A DNA stretch of 64,000 nt. Source: Bacteroidaceae bacterium. GTDB lineage: Bacteria > Bacteroidota > Bacteroidia > Bacteroidales > Bacteroidaceae. The notes beneath the pieces are model-generated. The model had not been told where the DNA came from. It worked only from the letters and a program-made list of their open reading frames with translations, and did no database searches. Made by a program: the position numbers and the translations under genes. The stretch spans positions 1 to 64,000 of the forward strand of contig JAFNXL010000015.1 of assembly GCA_017379075.1 (NCBI GenBank), written 5' to 3'. This document shows positions 7,280-14,509 of the stretch, piece after piece. The number at the start of each line of letters is the position of its first letter. Position 1 is the first letter of the stretch.

Positions 7280-10213
7280 TTAAAAACCAAACGGGAAATC
7301 GTCGTCATCCTCTTCCTCAACCTCTTCTTCCTCCTCATCGGGCGTCTCATCCTCCACGTCCTCAAAGTCCTTAATCTGTACGTCCGTGGGTTCGTCCAGG
7401 AAGATGTTCTCCGGCAGTTCTATCGGAGCCAGTTTCTGTTCGTAGAACTTCTTATAGTCATCGAAGCTGAAGTCCGTACCTATCAGTTTCAGGTTCTCTT
7501 CTGAAATCAGCATGCTGCGTATGCCCTTGACCAGCGGAGCCATGTGTTCGTCGGCATAAAGCTGCTGGGCATAAGAATGCACTTCGTCGTAAGACTGGAA
7601 TCCCCTTACAATCATGAAGGTAAGGCCTCGCTGTTCGGTTATTTCCAAATCGAAGTTGCGCACCATGAAGTTGGTAAAGTTATAGCGCGCCATTTCAAAC
7701 ACCAGTTGGTTCTCGTCCAAACTGCCGGTGGGATAAGCGAACACAAAGGCAAAGTTGCCATATCGTTCTTCCTTCAGCTCCGGCTTGGTCTGGGTGGTGT
7801 CTTCACCTTCTGGACGGTTGCGCATGCTCCAGATGCTGCTGGCGTCATACTGTTCGTCCATCAGCGGACGGCCGTCAGAAATACCTTTCACAATGGCGTT
7901 GGCCAGTTCCGTAATCTCTTCCTTGGGATATTTCTTTATCACGTCCTTCAATGTCACCATAAAGGTATCGCGCTGTCCGGCATACAGATTGCTCATGGCT
8001 CTCACAAAGAGCATCCGGGCGTGGTGCTTACCTTGCTCAAAGTTCTGGCTGTACCATTGGTAGGCCTGCTCCGCCTTGTCATATTCAGAGGCAGCATAGG
8101 CCGCGTAGGCCGCGGCATAGACCGAATCTTCCATCTGTGCGCCCTTGCGTGCCAGTATTTCATAGTTGGGATTGCCCACCGTTACGGCATACTTGCTTTC
8201 GGGGAACGAATCCAACAGCACCTGCCGGTAATAATCGGTGGCATCCGCCTCGTTCATTCGTCCGCAAAGCAGGAACAGGTGGTAATACACGTTATCCATG
8301 TTCTCGTGTCCCGGGAAATCGTTCACCAGACGTTCCAATGTGCGTTTTGCCAACGGGAAGTTCTCCAGGCGTTCCTGTTCCAGAATGCCGGCCTGATACA
8401 ATGCCTTGGACAAGGCGTCGTTTGAAGCCGCCAACTGTTCTTCCGTAAACGGAATCTGCAACATGTAATATTCTCTGTGATGCGGATCCTTGGCCAGCGA
8501 ATCCTTCAGCGCCTCTGCCTCGGCAATGGAATCCTCCTGGTGGCGGGTTTCATCCGCCTTTACCTCTTCAGGTTTCTTCTCTTCCTCCGTTACCGTGGAA
8601 TCCTGTGCCACGGAAGCACTTTCCGGCAGACCTTCCTTGCTGCTGTAGCGCCAGTTATCCTCATTTGCTCGTTTGCCCCAGCGCTTCTGGAACTCCTTTA
8701 TACCCTGCTTGAGCGTATTGGGATTATAGAAATACCACTCCCCCTTGCTCACGGCCGTTACGCCCTGGTCCTTGGGTCGGCTTTGTGCGGCGGCCGGCTG
8801 GTTCTCACGCTGTGCGGCTTCTGCGGCCTCGCGTTTCTTGGCTTCTTCCTTTTCCTTCTTTTTCAAGGCTTCAATCACACGGTCAATGGCCGCATTGCGT
8901 CCCTCTTCATCCATCTTTGCCAATGCCTGCAAGCTGTCCTGCAGATAAATGGCCGTCAGATGCGGAGCCAGTTCCTTCAGCACATCGCTGCGGTGCTTCA
9001 CTTCTTCATAGAGGTCATGTTCCTTGTTCAACACGCCCACACAGGCCATATAGGTGCGGGCGGCTTCTATGTAGTTCTCGCGTTCCCAGTAGATTTGACT
9101 CAGCCTGAGCAGCAGCACCGCCTTGGCTGTGGTACTCTTGACGCTCTCTTCCACTCCCTTTTCATAGGCTCCGATGGCACGGGCCGTGTCCTGTGCGCCC
9201 ATGTAGATGTTGCCCATCGCATAATAGATCTGATCCTTGTAGTCCTTGTTCTTCTCGCTCTTGGCCATTCGGCGAAGCTTGCCGATCATTTGTCTGGAGC
9301 GGTCGCCCGTAACGGCTTCAGTCTGTTTGATTTGGGCATTGAACGCCAGTTCATAAGGCGGGTTGCTGCGGATTACGCGCCCGTAGGACTTGTAGGCCAT
9401 GTCCAGATCGCCTGTCTCGTAATACAATTGTCCCAGCAGGAATTTCAGGCGGGAGCGCTGCAGTTTTCCCTTGGCATACTTGATGCTGCGTTCCAGATAA
9501 GGGATGGCCTCCTTGTACTGTCCGGTCTCTATCAGAAAGGCAGCCTGGGTCTGCTCCTTTTCCCTCAACGCCTGTACGGAGAGACTGTCCCTCGACATCT
9601 TGGAGAGCACGTCCTCTGCATCGTATGGCCATTCCATTGCCACGTAGCAGCGGGCCAGCAACGCACGCGCCACATCGGCCACTTCGGGTTGTGCGGCATA
9701 CAGACGCATGATGTAAGTACAGGTGCTGGCGCATTCCACAAAATCGCCCTTGCTGAACTGGCTTTCCGCCATCAGCAGCCAGGCACGGTAAAGGAAGGGG
9801 TTGAACTCCTTGCGTGACAGATATTGTTTTTCCTTGGGAGTCAGGCGCTTGTTTCCTTTGGTTTCGGGACGTTTCTTTATGCTGTGTACCTTGATGGCTT
9901 TCTCACATTTGGTAATCGCCGTCTCAAAGCTTGATTTGCCCAGCGTCTGCGTGGACTTTTCCGTGCTCACATACATGGGCAGCAACTGCGTGTAGTCTTC
10001 CTTGTGTCCCTTGTATTGCGCCTCCCTTCCCTGCTCAAAGGCCATCAGTCCGTTATGGAACGTATTGAAACGCGCCGTGGTGGCGTGGTAGAAGCGCACG
10101 CCAGAGGTGTTTTTCTTCGTAGAGCAACCGCACAGCAGCATCAGTACACCAATCAGAACCATGGCGCACCGGCTTGCAAAAACTGCGTTTACACCTACTT
10201 TATTTTTATACAT
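7280..10213 (-). CDS. porW: PorW/SprE-like TPR lipoprotein
   Basis: A 977-residue periplasmic lipoprotein. The start at 10213 gives MYKNKVG, a hydrophobic stretch and lipobox LCGC (Cys30); the open frame extends further upstream only by running over the preceding gene. After CSTKKN comes a motif (RFNTFHNGLMAFEQG) like that of Flavobacterium SprE and Porphyromonas PorW, followed by many TPR-like helical repeats, a charged Lys/Glu/Ala coiled region near 490-640, and a strongly acidic tail (EEEEEVEEEDDDD). PorW/SprE are periplasmic parts of type IX secretion and gliding; the porX neighbour supports the call. Some gut Bacteroidales keep such a gene without a complete secretion system, so the role here is uncertain. 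Confidence 0.8.
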   Translation of the reverse strand: MYKNKVGVNAVFASRCAMVLIGVLMLLCGCSTKKNTSGVRFYHATTARFNTFHNGLMAFEQGREAQYKGHKEDYTQLLPMYVSTEKSTQTLGKSSFETAITKCEKAIKVHSIKKRPETKGNKRLTPKEKQYLSRKEFNPFLYRAWLLMAESQFSKGDFVECASTCTYIMRLYAAQPEVADVARALLARCYVAMEWPYDAEDVLSKMSRDSLSVQALREKEQTQAAFLIETGQYKEAIPYLERSIKYAKGKLQRSRLKFLLGQLYYETGDLDMAYKSYGRVIRSNPPYELAFNAQIKQTEAVTGDRSRQMIGKLRRMAKSEKNKDYKDQIYYAMGNIYMGAQDTARAIGAYEKGVEESVKSTTAKAVLLLRLSQIYWERENYIEAARTYMACVGVLNKEHDLYEEVKHRSDVLKELAPHLTAIYLQDSLQALAKMDEEGRNAAIDRVIEALKKKEKEEAKKREAAEAAQRENQPAAAQSRPKDQGVTAVSKGEWYFYNPNTLKQGIKEFQKRWGKRANEDNWRYSSKEGLPESASVAQDSTVTEEEKKPEEVKADETRHQEDSIAEAEALKDSLAKDPHHREYYMLQIPFTEEQLAASNDALSKALYQAGILEQERLENFPLAKRTLERLVNDFPGHENMDNVYYHLFLLCGRMNEADATDYYRQVLLDSFPESKYAVTVGNPNYEILARKGAQMEDSVYAAAYAAYAASEYDKAEQAYQWYSQNFEQGKHHARMLFVRAMSNLYAGQRDTFMVTLKDVIKKYPKEEITELANAIVKGISDGRPLMDEQYDASSIWSMRNRPEGEDTTQTKPELKEERYGNFAFVFAYPTGSLDENQLVFEMARYNFTNFMVRNFDLEITEQRGLTFMIVRGFQSYDEVHSYAQQLYADEHMAPLVKGIRSMLISEENLKLIGTDFSFDDYKKFYEQKLAPIELPENIFLDEPTDVQIKDFEDVEDETPDEEEEEVEEEDDDDFPFGF

Positions 10214-10242
10214 ATTTATATTAGAACGCAGACAACGGGGTT

Positions 10243-10686
10243 TTATTGTGTATGAGACACCCTTCTTTCGCCCACAATCAGGAAAACTTCGTCCTTCACC
10301 TCGTCTGGCAGATTCACCATGCGCAATTGCAGGCTGCGTACCCATCCTGCCACCTCGTCACTTCGCATCGTATAGAGCACGTCTCTGAACTCGTCCGCTT
10401 CCTCGGAAGTGTACTCGTCGCCCTCGCGTCCGCGAAAACGGTCCAACTCCTCATCGTTGTAATACTCAATCTGCTTGCTCAGAGCCGCCAACAGACTGTC
10501 CTTCTCACAGACTTCGTGCGCGCCACAGCATTCCATGTCCACGGGATTCACCTCCTGCGGAATTTCCTCCGGAGAGATTTCTCCCCGCCTCAGCATGCGT
10601 TCATACCGTTTGCCGCGCACCCAGTGCGCCAGTGCGGCAATTATGCCCAAAAGGGCAATGGCCCCCACTGCATATAGAATCAACAT
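10243..10686 (-). CDS. Membrane-anchored small protein of unknown function
   Basis: A 147-residue protein with one N-terminal transmembrane helix (about residues 2-22), then a basic stop-transfer patch (RGKRYERMLRRGE) and a soluble, presumably cytoplasmic tail. The tail holds a Cys/His patch (ECCGAHEVCEKD, about 52-63) that could bind a metal, and a helical acidic region. Not assigned to a named family. Its start overlaps the aroA stop by 7 bp and its stop is 29 bp from porW, so it is translated within the aroA-porW-porX transcript. Confidence 0.8.
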   Translation of the reverse strand: MLILYAVGAIALLGIIAALAHWVRGKRYERMLRRGEISPEEIPQEVNPVDMECCGAHEVCEKDSLLAALSKQIEYYNDEELDRFRGREGDEYTSEEADEFRDVLYTMRSDEVAGWVRSLQLRMVNLPDEVKDEVFLIVGERRVSHTQ

Positions 10687-11960
10687 AAGCTTTCCTCCTC
10701 TATAATAAATCCCACATTCCGCAGATGTGCCCAGAACTGCGGATATGATTTGCTCACCACCTCGGGGTCGTTCATGCGAATACCGCCCAACCGCGCCGAA
10801 AGCGGCGCCAGCGCCATGGCCATACGGTGGTCTTCGTAAGTATCAACCGTGGCATCGGGCTGTGCCTCTCCCCTGTCGCCTTCCCAACACAATGTGCCTT
10901 CTTCGGGTTCTTCAATCATGAAACCAAACTTCCCCAATTCCGTGCGCAAGGCATGAATGCGGTCCGTTTCCTTTATCTTCAGGCTCTCCAGTCCGCTGAA
11001 GCGGAACGGAACTCCCATTGCACAACAAGTGGCCACCAGCGTCTGCGCCAAATCGGGCTGATGGGTGAAGTCGTACTCCATACGTTCCTGTATGGTTCCG
11101 CCTTTATGCAGACGCACACACTCAAGTCCCTCATCCGTCATATAATGTTCGCTGCACACGCCCAGCATGGAGAACAGTCCGCTCACGGCAGAGTCGCCTT
11201 GCAGGCTTCGGGCAAAAAGCCCTGGCAGTTCCACACTGGCATCCGCATCGGGCGAAAGTGCCACCATCTCATACCAATAGCTGGCCGCACTCCAGTCGCT
11301 TTCCACATAATAGGGCACGGGCGCATATCCGCCTGGCTCCACACAGATGCAATCCTCTGCCACCCAACCGGCTTTGGCGCCGAAGGTGCGCATGATGTCC
11401 AGCGTCATCTCTATATAGGGACGGCTCACAATCCGGCCTTCCAGCTTCAGCCTCAAACCTTCCTCCATCACGGGACCAATCATCAGTAAGGCACTTACAT
11501 ACTGGCTGCTCACGCTACCCGAGAGCGTCACGCTGCCGCCACGGTGCCTGCCGCCCGTAATGCGCAAGGGCGGGAAGCCCTCCTTCTCCATGTACTCCAC
11601 CTGTGCGCCAAGCTGGCGAAGCGCATCCACAAGCACACCGATGGGACGGTTCTTCATACGCTCCGTTCCCGTAATGACATGCACACCTTCGTTCACACAC
11701 AGGAAAGCCGAAAGGAAACGCATGGCCGTTCCGGCAGCCATAATGTCAATGGTCTCTGGCATCTGGGACAACGCATTCCACATCACACGCGTATCGTCGC
11801 AATCCGAAATGTTCCTTACCCCACATGCCTTTCGGTCAGCCATGCCATGCGCCATATTACCCAAGGCATCCACTATCAGTGCGCGGTTGCTTATGCTCTT
11901 ACTGGCAGGCAAAACCACACAACCGGACAGTTTTTCGGGAGATTTTATGCTAAATTTCAT
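10680..11960 (-). CDS. aroA: 3-phosphoshikimate 1-carboxyvinyltransferase (EPSP synthase)
   Basis: Joins phosphoenolpyruvate to shikimate-3-phosphate in the pathway to chorismate and aromatic amino acids. The 426-residue protein has LPASKSISNRAL (substrate binding, residues 18-29), GTAMRF (about 77-82), SSQYVSALLM (about 149-158), KIKETDRI and the C-terminal EDHRMAMALA, covering both lobes of the fold. Normal length. It is the first gene after a well-formed promoter (12013-11983) and overlaps the next gene by 7 bp. Confidence 0.95.
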   Translation of the reverse strand: MKFSIKSPEKLSGCVVLPASKSISNRALIVDALGNMAHGMADRKACGVRNISDCDDTRVMWNALSQMPETIDIMAAGTAMRFLSAFLCVNEGVHVITGTERMKNRPIGVLVDALRQLGAQVEYMEKEGFPPLRITGGRHRGGSVTLSGSVSSQYVSALLMIGPVMEEGLRLKLEGRIVSRPYIEMTLDIMRTFGAKAGWVAEDCICVEPGGYAPVPYYVESDWSAASYWYEMVALSPDADASVELPGLFARSLQGDSAVSGLFSMLGVCSEHYMTDEGLECVRLHKGGTIQERMEYDFTHQPDLAQTLVATCCAMGVPFRFSGLESLKIKETDRIHALRTELGKFGFMIEEPEEGTLCWEGDRGEAQPDATVDTYEDHRMAMALAPLSARLGGIRMNDPEVVSKSYPQFWAHLRNVGFIIEEESLC

Positions 11961-11982
11961 CCTTATTTCACTTTTCTAAATA

Positions 11983-12013
11983 CAAAATTACGAAAAAATT
12001 TGGTCAATACAAA
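11983..12013 (-). promoter_or_regulatory. Promoter of the aroA-porW-porX operon
   Basis: On the minus strand: TTTG (12013-12010), 19 bp, TAATTTTG (11990-11983), matching the Bacteroidetes -33/-7 consensus. Expected start of transcription is near 11976-11978, giving a leader of only about 15 nt before aroA. It overlaps the divergent tRNA-Pro promoter by 15 bp. Confidence 0.75.
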
Positions 12014-12030
12014 AAAATGGCATACCTTTG
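11999..12030 (+). promoter_or_regulatory. Promoter of tRNA-Pro(GGG)
   Basis: TTTG (11999-12002), 20 bp, TACCTTTG (12023-12030); the tRNA begins 18 bp after the -7 element. It fits the Bacteroidetes consensus and shares DNA with the divergent aroA promoter. Confidence 0.8.
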
Positions 12031-12047
12031 CACTCGCAAAACAGGAA

Positions 12048-12120
12048 CGGGATGTAGCGCAGTTGGTAGCGCACGCGTCTGGGGGGCGTGAGGTCGCAAG
12101 TTCGAGTCTTGTCATCCCGA
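12048..12120 (+). tRNA. tRNA-Pro (anticodon GGG)
   Basis: A 73-nt cloverleaf: acceptor CGGGATG/CATCCCG, D arm GCGC/GCGC, anticodon stem CGCGT/GCGTG with loop CTGGGGG (anticodon GGG, proline), T arm GCAAG/CTTGT with loop TTCGAGT, discriminator A. The 3' CCA is not encoded. A terminator-like hairpin follows 8 nt later. Confidence 0.95.
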
Positions 12121-12127
12121 CCTACTT

Positions 12128-12163
12128 AAAGCACTGAATTTCTTACGAAGTTCGGTGCTTTTT
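12128..12163 (+). terminator. Rho-independent terminator after tRNA-Pro
   Basis: AAGCACTGAA pairs with TTCGGTGCTT across a 12-nt loop (one G-U pair) and is followed by TTTTT. It ends the tRNA transcript. Confidence 0.8.
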
Positions 12164-12228
12164 GGTTATTTCAGACCACGATGTCTGTGTTTTTCTCATA
12201 CGGACAGATTCTTTAATGCAAAAAAAAC

Positions 12229-12308
12229 GCAATGCATTGCATCGGGGAAGACAAAGCATTGCATATGCCGATACAATGCTTTGCATGGGGCAACGGAAAG
12301 CATTGCAT
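12229..12308 (+). repeat. Four-copy array of GCATTGCAT-like motifs, 22-bp period
   Basis: Copies of GCATTGCAT (third copy GCTTTGCAT) begin at 12234, 12256, 12278 and 12300, spaced exactly 22 bp. The first sits in a perfect 12-bp palindrome GCAATGCATTGC (12229-12240), and copies 2 and 3 are inverted relative to each other (CAAAGCATTG / CAATGCTTTG). A second array with the same core and spacing is at 48089-48167. No gene explains it. Confidence 0.85.
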
Positions 12309-12323
12309 AAAAATTCCCACAAA

Positions 12324-12524
12324 GACGAACTGCCGCTATACCTGCCATCCACACAAATCCTCTCGCGCTTCCCACCCAACGTCAGAGTCTCCGTCACACA
12401 GATTGGGAAAGCAATGAAAGACTTGGGCTATAATCAAGTACGAGCTAACAATGTACGTTTTTGGGCACTATCTGAACGTACGGGTTTTGACATTACACAC
12501 ACGCTTCCTGACAATCAGGAATAA
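12324..12524 (+). pseudogene. Probable 3' remnant of a VirE/DUF3874-type gene
   Basis: The frame ending at 12524 has about 66 residues (ELPLYLPSTQIL ... VSVTQIGKAMKDLGY ... VRFWAL) that resemble the C-terminal winged-helix-like end (DUF3874) of Bacteroidales VirE/primase-helicase proteins. Upstream the frame runs into the palindrome array, with no start or upstream domains. In related genomes such a gene commonly precedes the DUF4248-HU-amidase cassette (recalled, not checked), which fits its position here. The resemblance is by eye and short; it could be a small intact orphan gene or chance coding. Confidence 0.4.
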
Positions 12525-12529
12525 TTTTC

Positions 12530-12654
12530 TGCCACGTCTGCCAAGCACATTTATAAACTTTTATGGAGAAAAAAATTAATTGTTACTCCTTAAAGGACTA
12601 CCAATTAATTTTCACTTTAAAAAAAGTTGTGTAAAACACGTGGCAGACGTGGCA
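12530..12654. repeat. 125-bp near-perfect palindromic element
   Basis: Outer arms TGCCACGTCTGCCA (12530-12543) and TGGCAGACGTGGCA (12641-12654) are exact inverted repeats. Inside, AACTTTT/AAAAGTT (12556-12562/12622-12628), AAAATTAATTG/CAATTAATTTT (12572-12582/12602-12612) and TCCTTAAAGGA (12587-12597) share the same centre (12592), so the whole segment folds on one axis without length differences between arms. It carries no gene. It could be a MITE-like element, a folded-strand substrate or a large transcript hairpin. Confidence 0.8.
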
Positions 12655-12671
12655 TGGAAACGAGATTCAGA

Positions 12672-12779
12672 GAGATGAGAGGTGAACGGTGAGAGGTGAA
12701 CGGTGAGCGGTAAATGGTTAAACATTAAACGCCAACTGCCAATTGCCAACAGCCAATTGCCAAAAGCTAACAGCCAATA
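12672..12779. repeat. Heptanucleotide repeat tracts (GGTGAAC and GCCAATT types)
   Basis: From 12681 to 12715 the sequence steps in 7s (GGTGAAC, GGTGAGA, GGTGAAC, GGTGAGC, GGTAAAT), and from 12731 to 12779 seven units run GCCAACT, GCCAATT, GCCAACA, GCCAATT, GCCAAAA, GCTAACA, GCCAATA. Between them lies only a short AT-rich spacer. They occupy the leader of the DUF4248 gene. Confidence 0.85.
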
Positions 12780-12796
12780 ATAAAACAACAAAAAAC

Positions 12797-12991
12797 ATGA
12801 AATCAATGACAAAAGCCGAACTGGCAAAAGCAGCGGGCGTATCGTCCCGCACATTCTCCCGCTGGCTGATACGCCACCGCGAGGAACTCGCCCTTCTGGG
12901 CGTATCGCCCCATGCACACCTCATCCCCCCTATAGGGGTGAAATATATCCTGGAGACCTTCTGTATTGATATCCCGGACAATGAGAGGTGA
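12797..12991 (+). CDS. DUF4248-like small helix-turn-helix protein
   Basis: A 64-residue protein starting MKSMTKAELAKAAGVSSRTF, a helix-turn-helix followed by SRWLIRHREEL, the usual opening of Bacteroidales DUF4248 proteins. I chose ATG 12797 because the upstream in-frame ATG (12743) would begin inside a heptamer repeat. It normally sits upstream of an HU-like gene, as here. Likely a small DNA-binding protein; target and role are unknown. The stop codon overlaps another heptamer tract. Confidence 0.7.
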   Translation: MKSMTKAELAKAAGVSSRTFSRWLIRHREELALLGVSPHAHLIPPIGVKYILETFCIDIPDNER

Positions 12992-13049
12992 GAGATGAGC
13001 GGTGAGCGAATTCCCATTAATCATTAATCATTAAACATTAAACGCCAAC
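12987..13049. repeat. Heptanucleotide repeat tract after the DUF4248 gene
   Basis: Units GGTGAGA, GATGAGC, GGTGAGC (12987-13007), then CATTAAT, CATTAAT, CATTAAA, CATTAAA and CGCCAAC (13015-13049), all in 7-bp register. The tract includes the DUF4248 stop codon. The rest of 13050-13134 holds an A-tract and two direct ATGGCAGA copies (13096, 13122). Confidence 0.8.
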
Positions 13050-13134
13050 GGCCAACAGCAAAAAAAAAACCGCCACTTTATGCCAACACCCGCCAATGGC
13101 AGACAATAAGAGACAGTGCCGATGGCAGATGTCG

Positions 13135-13142
13135 TAACTTTG
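13135..13142 (+). promoter_or_regulatory. Possible -7 element for the HU-smalltalk-amidase genes
   Basis: TAACTTTG matches TAnnTTTG 71 bp before the HU-like start. A -33 TTTG is not seen at the expected place; two ATGGCAGA direct repeats (13096, 13122) lie just upstream. Confidence 0.5.
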
Positions 13143-13213
13143 CATTATGAAAGGGAGACGTCCCAAACGAGAGACTCCGGAGCAAAATTGTCTAACCTAA
13201 AAAATGAAAACGT

Positions 13214-13795
13214 ATGATTGACTATTCTGTTTACATGATGCCCAATCCATCAAAACCCGACGCAGCGCCCAAGGCCTATGCCCGTGCGCAAGTGAAAGAA
13301 GTGGTGTCCCTGGACAAGTTCGTGAAACACCTTTCGGAACACAATGGCGTGTTTACACGCGGTTCCATCAAGGGCATCATCACCGACCTTACCGAATGCC
13401 TCATCGAGTACATGCTCAACGGTTACAAGGTAACGCTGGGCGACCTGGGTTCCTTCTGCCCCAGCCTGAGCAGTACCGGCGCAGAGAGTATCAAGGACTT
13501 TACCTCGCACTGCATCACGGCGGTGAACATCATATTCACCCCTGGTGAAGGCTTTGAGAATCTGATCACCCGTGCCGAGTTCAATCCCGTAAGTAGCCGT
13601 GCGGCACAGGTTGCCACCTACAAGGCCGAGCGTGCCGGCGAGACCACCGTTGACCTGGAAGCGGCAAAGAAGAAGCCCGAGACTGGAAATGGTGAAGGTG
13701 AGGAGGACGAGACACCCACCGATCCCGTAACACCTCCAACCGGCGGTGGCGGCACAGACCCGGGCGATGAAGATGACGGCGGTCTGGCCGGCTAA
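13214..13795 (+). CDS. HU-like DNA-binding protein with acidic disordered tail
   Basis: A 193-residue member of the long HU-family proteins of Bacteroidales. Residues 1 to about 130 form an HU/IHF-like fold (VKHLSEHNGVFTRGSIKGIITDLTECLIEYMLNGYKV-type helix pair, then a beta arm region with LGDLGSF). After about residue 150 the chain becomes Gly/Pro/Glu/Asp-rich and presumably unfolded. Such proteins sit beside an amidase near capsule loci and may bend DNA or act in nucleoid organisation. It is followed by a hairpin, then the smalltalk and amidase genes. Confidence 0.85.
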   Translation: MIDYSVYMMPNPSKPDAAPKAYARAQVKEVVSLDKFVKHLSEHNGVFTRGSIKGIITDLTECLIEYMLNGYKVTLGDLGSFCPSLSSTGAESIKDFTSHCITAVNIIFTPGEGFENLITRAEFNPVSSRAAQVATYKAERAGETTVDLEAAKKKPETGNGEGEEDETPTDPVTPPTGGGGTDPGDEDDGGLAG

Positions 13796-13803
13796 AAAAA
13801 CAA

Positions 13804-13859
13804 ATGGTTGCCTTCATCCATAAGAATCAAAAACAGATTCTAACAATGGAGGCAACCAT
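13804..13859 (+). promoter_or_regulatory. Large hairpin between the HU-like and smalltalk genes
   Basis: ATGGTTGCC (13804-13812) pairs with GGCAACCAT (13851-13859), and the inner arms TAAGAATC and GATTCTAA also pair, giving a 56-nt hairpin. No U-run follows at once, so it may be an attenuator, an RNA-processing site or a weak terminator. Confidence 0.6.
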
Positions 13860-13915
13860 CCTAATCCTTTCTTAAAATGAAACTCTTAATCGTATTATTC
13901 TTAAAAACGACAAGT

Positions 13916-14020
13916 ATGAAAAAGACAACCTGGAAGAGCGTTCTGCTCTACATCGTGAGAATTCTGGAACTGGTACTGACCGGTGCGGCCGGTGGTGCCT
14001 TGGGTGCGGATCTGTTCTAA
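13916..14020 (+). CDS. Smalltalk-family peptide (34 residues)
   Basis: MKKTTWKSVLLYIVRILELV then a Gly/Ala-rich end (LTGAAGGALGADLF). The MKKxTWK opening plus one hydrophobic helix between an HU-like gene and an amidase is the pattern of the tiny 'smalltalk' family annotated in Bacteroidales. An in-frame ATG at 13877 would add 13 residues, but the family starts at MKK. Probably a membrane peptide; role unknown, although a holin-like partner for the adjacent amidase is a reasonable guess. It is 12 bp upstream of the amidase. Confidence 0.75.
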   Translation: MKKTTWKSVLLYIVRILELVLTGAAGGALGADLF

Positions 14021-14032
14021 ACTGCGGACACC

Positions 14033-14437
14033 ATGCGTACCATTACACTGATCATTGTACACTGCTCTGCCAATGTGGAGGGCAGTGTACTCCGCATGGC
14101 GGACATTAGAGCATGGCATCTGCGTAAAGGTTGGAAGGACTGCGGTTACCACTATGTCATTCCCACCGACGGCACCATTGAAAAGGCCCGTCCGCTTGAG
14201 ATTCCTGGCGCACATTGTGTGAATCACAACCGCCACAGCATAGGTATCTGTTACATCGGTGGTCTGGCCGCTGATGGCCGCACGCCCAAAGACACCCGTA
14301 CTCCCGCCCAGCGGAAAGCGCTAAAGGAACTCCTGCAGCAACTGCACAGGCAGTTTCCCAATGCCCTCATCCTGGGCCATCGCGATCTGAACCCCAACAA
14401 AGCCTGCCCCTGTTATGACGTGACCTACACGATTTAA
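14033..14437 (+). CDS. N-acetylmuramoyl-L-alanine amidase (T7 lysozyme-like, Amidase_2)
   Basis: Zinc amidase that cuts between N-acetylmuramic acid and the stem peptide. The 134-residue protein aligns by eye with T7 lysozyme: zinc ligands His10 (IIVHCSA), His116 (GHRDL) and Cys125 (KACPCYD), with catalytic Tyr39 (GYHYVI) and Lys123. No signal peptide, so export would need another route, perhaps the neighbouring hydrophobic peptide. It ends soon after CPCYDV, slightly shorter than relatives I recall. The cassette ends at a strong bidirectional hairpin. Confidence 0.9.
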   Translation: MRTITLIIVHCSANVEGSVLRMADIRAWHLRKGWKDCGYHYVIPTDGTIEKARPLEIPGAHCVNHNRHSIGICYIGGLAADGRTPKDTRTPAQRKALKELLQQLHRQFPNALILGHRDLNPNKACPCYDVTYTI

Positions 14438-14442
14438 GAAAA

Positions 14443-14466
14443 GGCCATTGGCTTAAGCCAATGGCC
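14443..14466. terminator. Bidirectional terminator between amidase and polysaccharide operon
   Basis: GGCCATTGGC, loop TTAA, GCCAATGGCC: a perfect 10-bp stem between convergent genes. On the minus strand it is followed by TTTTCTT, so it fits best as the end of the polysaccharide operon. Confidence 0.85.
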
Positions 14467-14509
14467 AAAGTTTATCTTGTCATGCAACAGACGCGAAAAG
14501 CAATTCTGG

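Noticed and set aside
8477..9817. Long antisense frame (446 codons) opposite the porW-like gene
   Set aside because: No recognisable domain; the opposite strand has clear family features and a signal peptide.
10214..10345. N-terminal extension of the porW-like gene to 10345
   Set aside because: It would overlap the upstream small gene and place the lipobox signal peptide 45 residues inside the protein.
12530..12654. Insertion sequence bounded by the 14-bp inverted repeats
   Set aside because: Only 97 bp lie between the arms, with no transposase; kept instead as a palindromic or MITE-like element.
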